Assembly: GCA_947044405.1 (NCBI GenBank)
Contig: CAMRHE010000115.1
Coordinates: forward strand, 2,108,001 to 2,172,000
Reading direction: 5' to 3'
DNA: 64,000 nt
Source: Leptodactylus fallax
Taxonomy: Eukaryota > Chordata > Amphibia > Anura > Leptodactylidae
Positions 1-8,451 of the stretch are shown here, piece after piece. Within the stretch, counting starts at the first letter, position 1; every line of letters begins with the position of its first letter. A program made the position numbers and the translations under genes. Below the pieces are notes generated by a model, which ran no database searches, was not told the origin of the DNA, and was given only the letters and a program-made list of their open reading frames with translations.

Positions 1-49
1 AAGGGCAGCAGATCGGGGTTGGAGGTGGCTGCTTATTTAACACCATGGG

Positions 50-69
50 TGCAGGCCCTGAGGCCTGCA
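50..69. repeat. Hairpin palindrome conserved in every array unit
   Basis: TGCAGGCC-CTGA-GGCCTGCA is a perfect 8-bp stem with a 4-nt loop. The same motif recurs at the equivalent place in each array unit, just after a TATTTAA-containing stretch. It could be a transcript hairpin or simply a palindrome in a satellite-like unit. No function can be assigned from sequence. Confidence 0.7.
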
Positions 70-1273
70 TACATGTTGTTAAATTCATTTGTGCCTGACG
101 GTTCAGAATATAGAATCTCTTATCCTGCGTCGAAGCGGCGGACTTCTTCCTTGCGATTCGCTAGAACGTTCAGGTCCAGGTTCTTGCCCTCACTATAGGC
201 AAGGAAAGGACTTTTGTGTTCCAGGGAGAAGAGAAATGGTGTAGCTATATGGTACCAGAAGAACGCACCTCCAATGGATATGTAGGATCATGGTGCGCTA
301 CACCTGTTGAACTCTGGAGCGACAACGGGGCCCCCTTTTTATTTTGGCCCCCCCCCAAATATTTCCCCCCCTCTCCCTTTTTTTTTTTTCCCTCCTTTTT
401 CCTTCAGCACACAGCCTTGTATGTCTGCTTTTATTTTCTTCTGCCTTTTCACTGGCATCTTCTCCATAGCCACGAAAATGAGGACGCACGATGCTTCTTC
501 TTTTTTGGTTCAAGAGGATGACCTGACGTAAGTGGAAAACGGCATAGATTTTTTTGCGTTTTGGTTTGTCAGATGTTCTGGACCATCAGGCACTTTGCTA
601 TCATTTACATGTAAGTAGATGATAGGAAATATTGTGTGCAAATGCAATAATTCTGGAGATGGTAAGGGCAGCAGATCGGGGTAGGAGGTGGCTGCTTATT
701 TAACACCATGGGTGCAGGCCCTGAGGCCTGCATACATGTTGTTAAATTCATTTGTGCCTGACGGTTCAGAATATTGAACCTCTTATCGTGTGTCGAAGTG
801 GCGGACTTCTTCCTTGCGATTCGCTAGAGCGTTGAGGTCCAGGTTCTTTCCCTCACTGTAGGCAAGGAAAGGACTTTTGTGTTAGAGCGAGAAGAGAAAT
901 GGTGTAGCTATATGCTACCAGAAGAACGCACCTCCAGTGGATTAGTAGGATCGTGGTGCGCTACACCTGTTGGACTTTTGAGTGACACACGTAGCGATCG
1001 GTGTACCTCACCTTTTCAAGCAAGATGCTTTATGAGTGGCCCCTACCCAGAAAGATCAAGTCTTACAAAGGTGGGTAACTTTTCGGTCACGTGTCACCTC
1101 TAGCCTGTAATTGTTTTACCCCTGTTGTCCAACACAGTGGCGGACTTTTTTTCTACTGATGCAGCACACAGCCTTGTATGTCTGCATTTATTTTCTTCTG
1201 CCTTTTTACTGGCATCTTCTCCATAGCCCAGAAAAAGAGAACGCATGATGCTTCTTCTTTTCTTGGTCCAAGA

Positions 1274-1277
1274 GGAT
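1274..1277. repeat. Target-site duplication GGAT of Gypsy element 1 (left copy)
   Basis: GGAT lies directly before the TG-starting LTR at 1278 and is repeated directly after the CA-ending LTR at 8452-8455. Uninterrupted copies of the array unit carry a single GGAT at this place, so the pre-insertion site can be read from the neighbouring units. Confidence 0.9.
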
Positions 1278-1659
1278 TGTGGTAACCAGGGGCAACGGGT
1301 AGTGTAGTTTTGGGGCCTGTACAGGCCTGAGAGCAGAGTACAGGATGTGTCGTCCTTGGACTCTAGGTCCACACACACTTAACAACAGGGGGAGACTAGC
1401 TCCTCCCTAGGGGTGGAGATAGACTGGTGATTGGTGGAACCATCTTAAGGTAGCAATGTACAATATCACATGTGAAATTCTTAAGGAGGAAATGCAGTAT
1501 TAACCATTTAGTACATGTAATACACAATATACTTCAGAACCCAGAAAATGATAGAGAAACATAGGGGTAGTGCTGTTGGCAGCGCCCAGGTGGAAGTTCA
1601 TGGCCACAGGAGCAGGAGGGCCCTAGATTAACCCTCAGTGGCCGCTCTGGGTCACTGCA
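1278..1659 (-). repeat. 3' LTR of Gypsy element 1
   Basis: This is a 382-bp long terminal repeat. On the plus strand it starts TGTGGTAACC and ends GTCACTGCA, with TG...CA ends. It aligns without gaps to 8070-8451. In element orientation it is the downstream LTR. I found no AATAAA polyadenylation signal in it. Confidence 0.95.
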
Positions 1660-1675
1660 CACCCCCACACTATGA
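1660..1675 (-). promoter_or_regulatory. Polypurine tract of Gypsy element 1
   Basis: Read on the minus strand, the sequence directly upstream of the 3' LTR is 'tagtgtgggggtg', a short G-rich purine run touching the LTR edge. This is where a plus-strand DNA primer is expected in LTR retrotransposons. Confidence 0.7.
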
Positions 1676-2561
1676 AGGAAGCCGGCCTCGGCGCAGGGCG
1701 CGAGGGCGACTGGTGGACATGGGTAGTCCACAGACGACTATACAGGGGTTTCTGACATCATCTACAATCAGGGTTTGGTGAGAGCAGGCAATTAGAGAAG
1801 CCTGCAGGCAAGGCCTGAAATAACCTGAGGAGGAAAAAATCTTATCAAACACAGATAAATACTTTAGTGTGAAAGAGGCAGGATATAAAACACATTTTTG
1901 TAAATGCAGCAGTATATAAAACAGTGTACAACTGTAACAAAGATATACAATACACAAAAGCAACAAGTGGGGCTCAGCAAATAAAGAGTCCATGTATCTG
2001 CTGTAGCAGCAGGGGTATTGTGGGCAACGTCCATATCCTGTGGTAGCAACAGGGGTACAAATCCACTTGTTGGGGGGGTGCACGGCCGCAGAGCTGCGGG
2101 GTCAAGGTGCACCACAGGGCAATATAAGAACACAGCCCATAAAACAGTCCATATATAAATAACAAGGGGGACAAAGTCCATAAAGTGCTTTTAGGGGCAA
2201 TATAACTTAGGAGAAGAAGGTGTAGAGAGTTCATGGCAGGGCCAGGCACAGTTCTTGAAACGTTGCGAACAGTAGCCAACAGGCTAAGGCACACACAACA
2301 GTCCCTTCAGGGGTAGGCCAACAGGGCCAAGTCCTTTGTGGCTCTGGTACATGAAAGTCCATAAAATATGCTACAAGTTTCAGTCCCTATAGCGTGCAGG
2401 AGGCACGCCTTTAGTGCTCCTCTCAGATTTTCTGAGGGAGATATCTGCAGCGGGAGGAGGCACAGTCGAATCTGTAGCAAGTAGAGGTGGCTGAGTAGCC
2501 GGCATAGCTGGCTAGGCCGGAGGCATGGCTGCAGGCGGTGAAGCTGCTGGGTAGTACCCTG
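1676..2561 (-). other. 3' non-coding region of Gypsy element 1
   Basis: About 0.9 kb lies between the end of pol and the polypurine tract. The only frames in it are short (106-137 codons), overlap each other and have no recognisable domain, signal peptide or envelope-like features. I read it as untranslated, although the true pol C-terminus may extend slightly into it in another frame (to about 2512). Confidence 0.6.
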
Positions 2562-5342
2562 TCAGGAGGAAAGGAGTGTCCTGACGTAGCTCACTGATAG
2601 GCACGAGAGTCCTGAAGGGCGCAGGAATAGGCACTTCAGGAGCAGGTATGGCATACCTGATGGGGATGTCAGATGGCGGAAGTACCGGTGGAGTGAAGAG
2701 TTCTTCCCGGAGACAGGGTTTGAGGCGGTTTCTGTATTCGGATACGGGATGGCCGTCAAGATGTGAGGCTCCGGTTCCCATAGCGGCTCCAGTTTGTGGC
2801 TCCGATGCTCCTTCTTGAGCCAGACCTTGTCTCCAATTTGGAGGGGGACAGCATGTGCACGGAGTTTGAACTCCTCCTCCTGTCGCCTCCGAGCTTCGCC
2901 CATACGAAGATTAACTATCTCTTGTGCCTCTGTGATCCTCCTCTGGTGTTCTGACACCCAGTTATCCCTTGGCAGGGGATTGGTGGAGTCCGGCACTTGA
3001 ATCCCTAAAGCCCGGTCTCTGGGCAGCTGGCCTTGTCGCCCAAACATCAGGTAGAAGGGCGTGAAGCCAGTGGAGCAGTGCACAGTATTATTATAGATCT
3101 CCACCAGCTCATCGAGGAGAGTATGCCATTCTGCCTGTTTAGCCACTGAAGCAGTTCTCAACATATTTATGAACACTTGGTTGACTTTTTCGCACAGTCC
3201 ATTGCCTTGAGGGTGGTAAGCAGTAGTCCGCAGCTTCTTGCACTCATGGTATTGACACAGTTCTTGGAATAGCTGGGACTCGAAAGCGGATCCGCGATCC
3301 GTGAGAACCTTCTCTGGACACCCATAATGCTTTACGTACTCCTGGTAAAAGACAAGGGCTGTGGTGCGTGCGGTGAGGTCCTTGACAGGGACAACAGCAG
3401 TCCATTTAGAGAAATGATCAACCATAGTGAGGGCGTAGGCATAGCTGGAACGAGTGGGAGCAAGCTTTACATGATCTAAAGCTACAAGTTCGTTGGGTCT
3501 CTGTGTTTGGATGGGGTGAAGTGGTGCTCTCTGATCTCTTCTCCCTGCTTTAGTCAGATTGCAGGCTGTACACTCCTGACACCACTTCTCAACGTCGTTT
3601 CTCATCCCAATCCAATAGAACCTTCTGCGGATGGTGGCTTCGGTTTTGTAGACCCCAAAGTGACCGGACTGATCATGGTAGGCATCTAGCACCATTTTAG
3701 CATCTCTTCTAGGGATGATGATTTGATGTAGTCTCTGGTTGGACACGGGATCTAGCGTGTTCCTCAAGACCAGTCCCTTTTGCAGGAAGAGACGCTTGCG
3801 TTGTCGCCATAAGCGAAGAAGCTCGACGTCTGGGCAGGACTGGCGCAGACGGACAGGAACTCTCCCTGTGAGGAGAAAGTCGTGGATTTCGCCTAAGATG
3901 CGACTTTCTTGTTGCAGCAGCAGCCACTTGGAGTTTTCCTGTAGATGGTCAGCTGAGTCGTGTGGGGCTGTTTCAGCATCTATGGCAGCAGAGATGACAT
4001 TTTGCTGGGCGAACCGATCATAGAAGGGAGGCATTTCAACTTCTTCCCATTCATCTGGGGCAGCAGACTCTTCTCCATTTTGGAGGCGTGACAGTGCATC
4101 TGCATTGATGTTAGTCTTTCCACTTCTGTATTTAATAGTGAAGGTGTAGTTTGCCAACCTAGAAGCCCATCTCTGTTCAAGAGCACCTAGCCGTGCTGTG
4201 TTCAGGTGCGCTAATGGATTGTTATCTGTGTAGACAACGAAGGACGAGGCAGCAAGATAGTCCTTGAATTTTTCCGTGATAGCCCACACGAGTGCCAGCA
4301 GTTCCAGCTTGAAGGAGCTATAATTGTTGTCGTTTTTCTCGGCTCCTCGGAGACCTCGACTGGCATAGGCAATTACTCGCTCACGGTTATCTTGTACTTG
4401 AGACAGGACAGCACCCAGTCCTTGAAAGCTGGCATCAGTATATAGCCGGAAGGGTCGACTGTAATCCGGATAGGCCAGGATAGGAGGTTGGGTGAGAAGT
4501 GCTTTTAGCGCTTGGAAGGCGGTTTCTTGTTGTTCAGACCACTCTACTGGCAATCTACGATTGTATTGTTCCTTAGGGCATCCCCGAAGCAGCTCTGTCA
4601 GAGGTTCAGCAATTTGTGCGAAGTGGGGAATGAATCGGCGGTAATAGCCTGCGAAGCCCAGGAAACTTCTCACTTCCTTCACAGTAGAGGGCGTCTTCCA
4701 ATCTGTGACAGCGGACACTTTGTCTGGATCTGGTAACACACCTTCTGCACTGACGACATGCCCTAGGTAATTAACACGAGGTTTGAGGAGATGGCACTTG
4801 AAGGGTTTGATTTTAAGTCCATGCTCTGTCAGCACCTGGAACACTTCAGAGAGGCGGTGTAAGTGTTCTTTGTAGGATTTGGAATAGATGATGACGTCAT
4901 CGAGATATAACAGCACATGTTGAAAGTTCACGTGGCCCAAGCACCTTTCCATAAGTCTCTGGAACGTAGCTGGTGCGTTGCAAAGTCCAAAGGGCATGCT
5001 GTTGAACTCATACAAGCCCATGGGGGTGGTAAAGGCCGTTTTCTCCCGGTCTTCAGGTGCCATGGGGACCTGCCAGTAGCCGCTGGTCAAGTCCAGGGTA
5101 GAGAAGTAGGCAGCTGGGCCGAGAGCAGTTAAGGATTCTTCTATGCGTGGCAGAGGATAAGCGTCTTTGTGGGTGACATCATTGAGCTTTCTATACTCCA
5201 CGCAAAACCGAATGGAACCATCTTTCTTTTTCACCAGGACCAGTGGTGCAGCCCAGGGACTTTGGCTTTCTCTAATGACATTTGCATCCTTCATTTCCCT
5301 GAGTAACTGTTTAACAGGCTGATACATCGCAGGGGGAACAGG
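2562..5342 (-). pseudogene. pol: Gypsy element 1 pol: reverse transcriptase, RNase H, integrase
   Basis: This open stretch follows the in-frame TGA at 5343-5345 and stays in the same frame as the protease part. Its first Met is at 5327, giving 921 residues. Numbered from that Met, the reverse transcriptase has Asp79 (STLDL) and the YLDD box at 141-144. RNase H has the acidic residues Asp298, Glu342, Asp368 and Asp410. The integrase zinc finger uses His551, His556, Cys586 and Cys589. The integrase core has Asp618, Asp677 and Glu713, a DD35E spacing. It would copy the element RNA into DNA and insert it. All catalytic residues are present. The last ~75 residues look unlike the rest, and an overlapping frame (2512-2781) looks more natural there, so a frameshift near 2790 is likely. 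It is called a pseudogene because of the upstream stop. Confidence 0.9.
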
Positions 5343-6410
5343 TCAATGTCGCTCTTTAATAGGCGGATGGTCACCAGTAAGGATACGGTGCTGGATCAGG
5401 GTGGTCTTTCCATAATCCAAGGGGTGCTTGATGAAAGCGTGGTGATGACGCTTGGCCATATTGATAACACCGTTGATACATTCAGGAGGGGTGTTAGCGT
5501 CTCCCACGTTAAGTTCAGTCCACCAGGGTGACGGGTTGGCCCTATCAGTGTGATGTGTGGTGGTAGCAGACCGTTGAGTTGCCGTAGCTGTGTCAGCAAG
5601 TACGTCTGCAGGGCACAGCTGGTGCAATTGGCCGACTGGTGTGAATTTGTAGAGGCTCACAGGTGTGTCATTCATGTTGATGAGGCGTACTGGTATCTTA
5701 CCGTTGGAGACGGTCACGAGACTACGTGCAGCTTTTACCAGGGGTTGTGCCTCCAGCTGGATAGGTTCCAGGAGAGCCTGATAGTCTTCATTCTTGACAG
5801 CAGGGCGAGCGTGGCACCAGACGATAGTCTCTGAGTTGGCTGATAAGGTCACAGGGTGAGTGTCCCGAATCCGGACACGGCAGATCTCTCCGTTGCGGTT
5901 AACGAACCTCTGATGCGCCACCAACACCTTGACATGGTGCTGAATAGCTTTCCTGTGGAAAGAAGAAGCGGTGGAGAGAGAAACATGCAGGGCACTGATT
6001 ATGTCGTCAAAACAATTTCGCAGGACATTCATGCCTAGCACCAGGGCAGCGGAGCCCTCCTCTTCTACCCATGTGACAATTACGCCTTGTTTAGAGAGAC
6101 GACAGTCGCCAATCTGGATGGTGGGTTCCCAGTAGCCCACTTGTGGGATAGGTTGGCCGTTACTAGCCAGGACACACAGTTTCCGGTCATCAATGTCTCT
6201 GGATAAGTCTCTGATGTCCCAGTGCTGGAGAAAAACATGCTTTTTGAGGGTAGTGACTTGTGATCCGGTGTCTACAAGGGCTTCAATAGGGACACCGTTG
6301 ATCCGCACAGTTATATACGGGCAGAGCGCGATGAATCTGGGCGCTTTGGAGGGACCTCTGCATATTCCTCCCGAGGGGTGGTCCTCTGCCTCGGGGGCAT
6401 CCCGTTTAAC
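5343..6410 (-). pseudogene. pro: Gypsy element 1 pol, 5' part: aspartic protease and linker to RT
   Basis: This is the frame entered from gag by a -1 shift at the GTTAAAC site (6404-6410). The first in-frame Met is at 6419, but translation would normally come from Gag. The aspartic protease motif DTGS is at residues 50-53 counted from that Met, in a hydrophobic context (EALVDTGSQVTTL). A linker of about 250 residues leads to the start of reverse transcriptase. The frame ends at TGA (5343-5345), and coding potential continues directly in the same frame on the far side, so this is a premature stop and not the natural end. Protease would cut the Gag-Pol precursor. It overlaps the end of gag by about 100 bases. 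Confidence 0.88.
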
Positions 6411-7417
6411 TGAAAGCACTGGGATCGGTGATGGCCAAACTTTTTACAGTATGAACAGACAGTCCTACCGGCAGGTGGAGGCCTCTCAGGCGAAGGTCGT
6501 CTGGGAAGTGGGTAATACTGTCGTGGCTCAGGTGAGGAGGAGCGTGACAAGGATGGCTCCCGGGAGGGAGGAGCGACTTGCAGGGTCAGTCCCTCTAATT
6601 TCTTAACAGCACTTTCAACAAATTTGTCCATACAGTCTTTTAGGCAAGCCACTAAGTCAGGAGCAGAGGCTTGGGCAGCCTGAGTGACAGTAGGAACAGT
6701 GGCAGCAGCAGGCACCAGAGGTGCAGGTGTGGCAACAAGTCCACTCTCTAGGCTTGGAGGGTGAGGATACATAGTGGTGGAACCACAGGGTGACTCAGTC
6801 CCTAGTACTCGTATGGCTAGCGATTTAAAATCGGCAAAGGAAATGTTCTGGTTTTGGACAGCTAGCATACGTAACTGGCTCTGCACTAGCCGGGAGTCCA
6901 CACCCTCAATAAATCTGTCCAGAATCATTTTATCGGCCTCAGCAGCACTAACAGAGTCTACTTGTTGGATGGCCCTGAAAGCTGTTTGGAGGGCTAAGGC
7001 ATAGTCTCTGAGGGTCTCACCTGGATGCTGTCTTCGGTTGAAGAAGCCGAGTCTCACCTCTGTAGGGGATTGTGTTTCAAACTCCCGCTTTAGCCTGGCG
7101 AGGATCTTCTCCACTGATTCCTTGTCAGATGTGGGCCAGGAACGTACTTCTTGGAAGGCGACTCCTTCCAGCTGACCCAAAAGCACGTTCACCTGCTGCA
7201 CAGGGGATAAAGATAACAAGTGAAAAGCCCTGAGCAACTTCTCACGGAAATCTGCCAGTGTATGGGGGTCCCCTCTGTAGCTGGGTAGGTGTGGGTCCCC
7301 TAGAAGAATATTCACACCCGCTGCTGTGGCAACTGGAGCGGCTGCGGTTTCTGGAGCAGGCGCCGCTGCAGCTGGGGGAGGTATGGCACCTTGTTGGGCT
7401 GAGTCCGTGTCAGACAT
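6311..7417 (-). CDS. gag: Gypsy element 1 Gag (capsid-nucleocapsid)
   Basis: This is a 368-residue open frame beginning MSDTDSAQQG after a 652-nt leader. The N-terminus (about residues 10-35) is Ala/Pro-rich. The middle (about 40-215) reads as a helical retrotransposon-type capsid region. Residues about 255-320 are Ser/Pro/Arg-rich. A CCHC zinc knuckle, CSYCKKFGHHRSQC (C-X2-C-X4-H-X4-C), lies at about 321-334 and would bind the element RNA. The frame is uninterrupted. Codons TTA-AAC just after the knuckle form a slippery site that sends some ribosomes into pol. Gag would assemble the virus-like particle in the cytoplasm. It is called from domain order and the zinc knuckle. The exact Gypsy lineage was not determined. 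Confidence 0.92.
   Translation of the reverse strand: MSDTDSAQQGAIPPPAAAAPAPETAAAPVATAAGVNILLGDPHLPSYRGDPHTLADFREKLLRAFHLLSLSPVQQVNVLLGQLEGVAFQEVRSWPTSDKESVEKILARLKREFETQSPTEVRLGFFNRRQHPGETLRDYALALQTAFRAIQQVDSVSAAEADKMILDRFIEGVDSRLVQSQLRMLAVQNQNISFADFKSLAIRVLGTESPCGSTTMYPHPPSLESGLVATPAPLVPAAATVPTVTQAAQASAPDLVACLKDCMDKFVESAVKKLEGLTLQVAPPSREPSLSRSSSPEPRQYYPLPRRPSPERPPPAGRTVCSYCKKFGHHRSQCFQLNGMPPRQRTTPREEYAEVPPKRPDSSRSARI
6370..6410 (-). promoter_or_regulatory. -1 ribosomal frameshift signal, element 1
   Basis: On the minus strand, G-TTA-AAC (6410-6404) lies in the gag reading frame in the canonical X-XXY-YYZ register. Eight bases later a perfect 7-bp stem, CCCGAGG (6395-6389) with CCTCGGG (6376-6370), encloses a 12-nt loop. 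A one-base backward slip enters exactly the pol frame. GUUAAAC is an established slippery heptamer in arteriviruses. Spacer and stem sizes are typical of -1 signals. Activity has not been shown. Confidence 0.85.
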
Positions 7418-8069
7418 GATGTTTTATAATAATGGTACCGTCCCTTTAAAGAATCTGGTATGCACTGTCTCTTTAAGTGCTCCTCTGAAGCGGTGCTGCA
7501 CCGGAGTGACAGTCTGCAATCACCACTACTTGTTGCCAGCACCGCTGGAGGTACTCACTGCGTTTCCCTTGAAGGGGAGTCTCTGTGTAGGGGCTGTCGC
7601 CGCTTCCCTGCGGTAGGGACAGCGTGTCCGGGTGTCGGTCGGCGGCTCCGTGCAGGGCCGCGGCACTTCCGGGTTCCCTCTTTGCTTCACTAGAGCCCTA
7701 ATCAGCAGGCTGGACTACGGCAAGATGGCCGCCGGAGCTGCGGCTTTCGGGGGGCGGAGCCTGCACGGAGGGATGAGCAGGGCCCAGGCAGTGGGCGTTC
7801 CCAGCAAAGCCCCGTGTTTTTTGTTTTTTTTTGGCGCCCACAGGGGGGCGGAGTCAGCGGCAGCAGTGCCGATATAGTCGTAATCCACAGCGGTAATAGC
7901 GGCCAAATTAAAGCGACAGTACACAATTTTGCCAAACAGTCCTTAGTGTGGTTTTAAGTGGCTGACAGCCCAGGATGGGGACAACAAAGCCCAAAAACAA
8001 TGTCCAGCAGAGAAAATTTTGTAAAAGGTACACAGTATACTATCCTGTTCGTGACGCTAGAAAAGGTCT
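7418..8069 (-). other. 5' leader of Gypsy element 1
   Basis: This is a 652-nt untranslated leader between the 5' LTR and the gag start. It includes the primer binding site at its outer end and probably the packaging region. It is GC-rich near 7600-7860. No conserved ORF was found in it. Confidence 0.7.
8042..8059 (-). promoter_or_regulatory. Primer binding site, tRNA-Ser type, element 1
   Basis: The plus strand reads ATCCTGTTCGTGACGCTA. It matches, with one mismatch (CTA for CCA), the 3' end of a vertebrate tRNA-Ser(CGA) as I recall it. The site lies 10 nt inside the 5' LTR edge, which is somewhat far, so minus-strand priming here is likely but not certain. Confidence 0.65.
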
Positions 8070-8451
8070 TGTGGTAACCAGGGGCAACGGGTAGTGTAGT
8101 TTTGGGGCCTGTACAGGCTTGAGAGCAGAGTACAGGATGTGTCCTCCTTGGACTCTAGGTCCACACACACTTAACAACAGGGGGAGACTAGCTCCTCCCT
8201 AGGGGTGGAGATAGACTGGTGATTGGTGGAACCATCTTAAGGTAGCAATGTACAATTTCACATGTGAAATTCTTAAGGAGGAAATGCAGTATTAACCATT
8301 TAGTACATGTAATACACAATATACTTTAGAACCCAGAAAATGACAGAGAAACATAGGGGTAGTGCTGTTGGCAGCGCCCAGGTGGAAGTCCATGGCCACA
8401 GGAGCAGGAGGGCCCTAGATTAACCATCAGTGGCCGCTCTGGGTCACTGCA
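8070..8451 (-). repeat. 5' LTR of Gypsy element 1
   Basis: This is a 382-bp LTR, the upstream copy in element orientation. It is identical in length to 1278-1659 with about seven base substitutions. It should carry the promoter of the element, but no convincing TATA box was seen. Confidence 0.95.

Larger units (their letters stand above)
1..1277. repeat. Tandem array of ~0.76-kb units, left part
   Basis: This is the left segment of a tandem array that enters from outside the window. The anchor 'gggcagcagatcgggg' begins at 3 and 666 here and again at 8602, 9359, 10117, 10872 and 11640. That gives spacings of 755-768 bp, apart from a short first unit of 663 bp. The distance from 666 to 8602 is also one unit (758 bp) once the inserted 7,174-bp retrotransposon and its 4-bp duplication are removed. 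No known gene or RNA is recognised in the unit. Open frames in it are short and not consistently kept. The short first unit has a C/T-homopolymer stretch at about 331-403 where other units have normal unique sequence. Confidence 0.9.
1278..8451 (-). mobile_element. Ty3/Gypsy LTR retrotransposon 1, near-complete
   Basis: This is a 7,174-bp element transcribed on the minus strand, with 382-bp LTRs, a 4-bp target duplication, a serine-tRNA-type primer binding site, a G-rich polypurine tract, an open gag and a pol in the order protease, reverse transcriptase, RNase H, integrase. That gene order defines Ty3/Gypsy (Metaviridae-type) elements. No env-like ORF lies between pol and the 3' LTR. The two LTRs differ by about seven substitutions and no indels by eye (about 1.8%), so the insertion is fairly young. 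It is not intact as read: pol has one in-frame TGA at 5343-5345 and a probable frame change near its 3' end. It sits inside one unit of the tandem array. Confidence 0.95.

Noticed and set aside
1670..2294. Overlapping minus-strand ORFs as a possible env gene of Gypsy element 1
   Set aside because: 137 codons or fewer, in several frames. No convincing signal peptide, transmembrane or cleavage-site arrangement.
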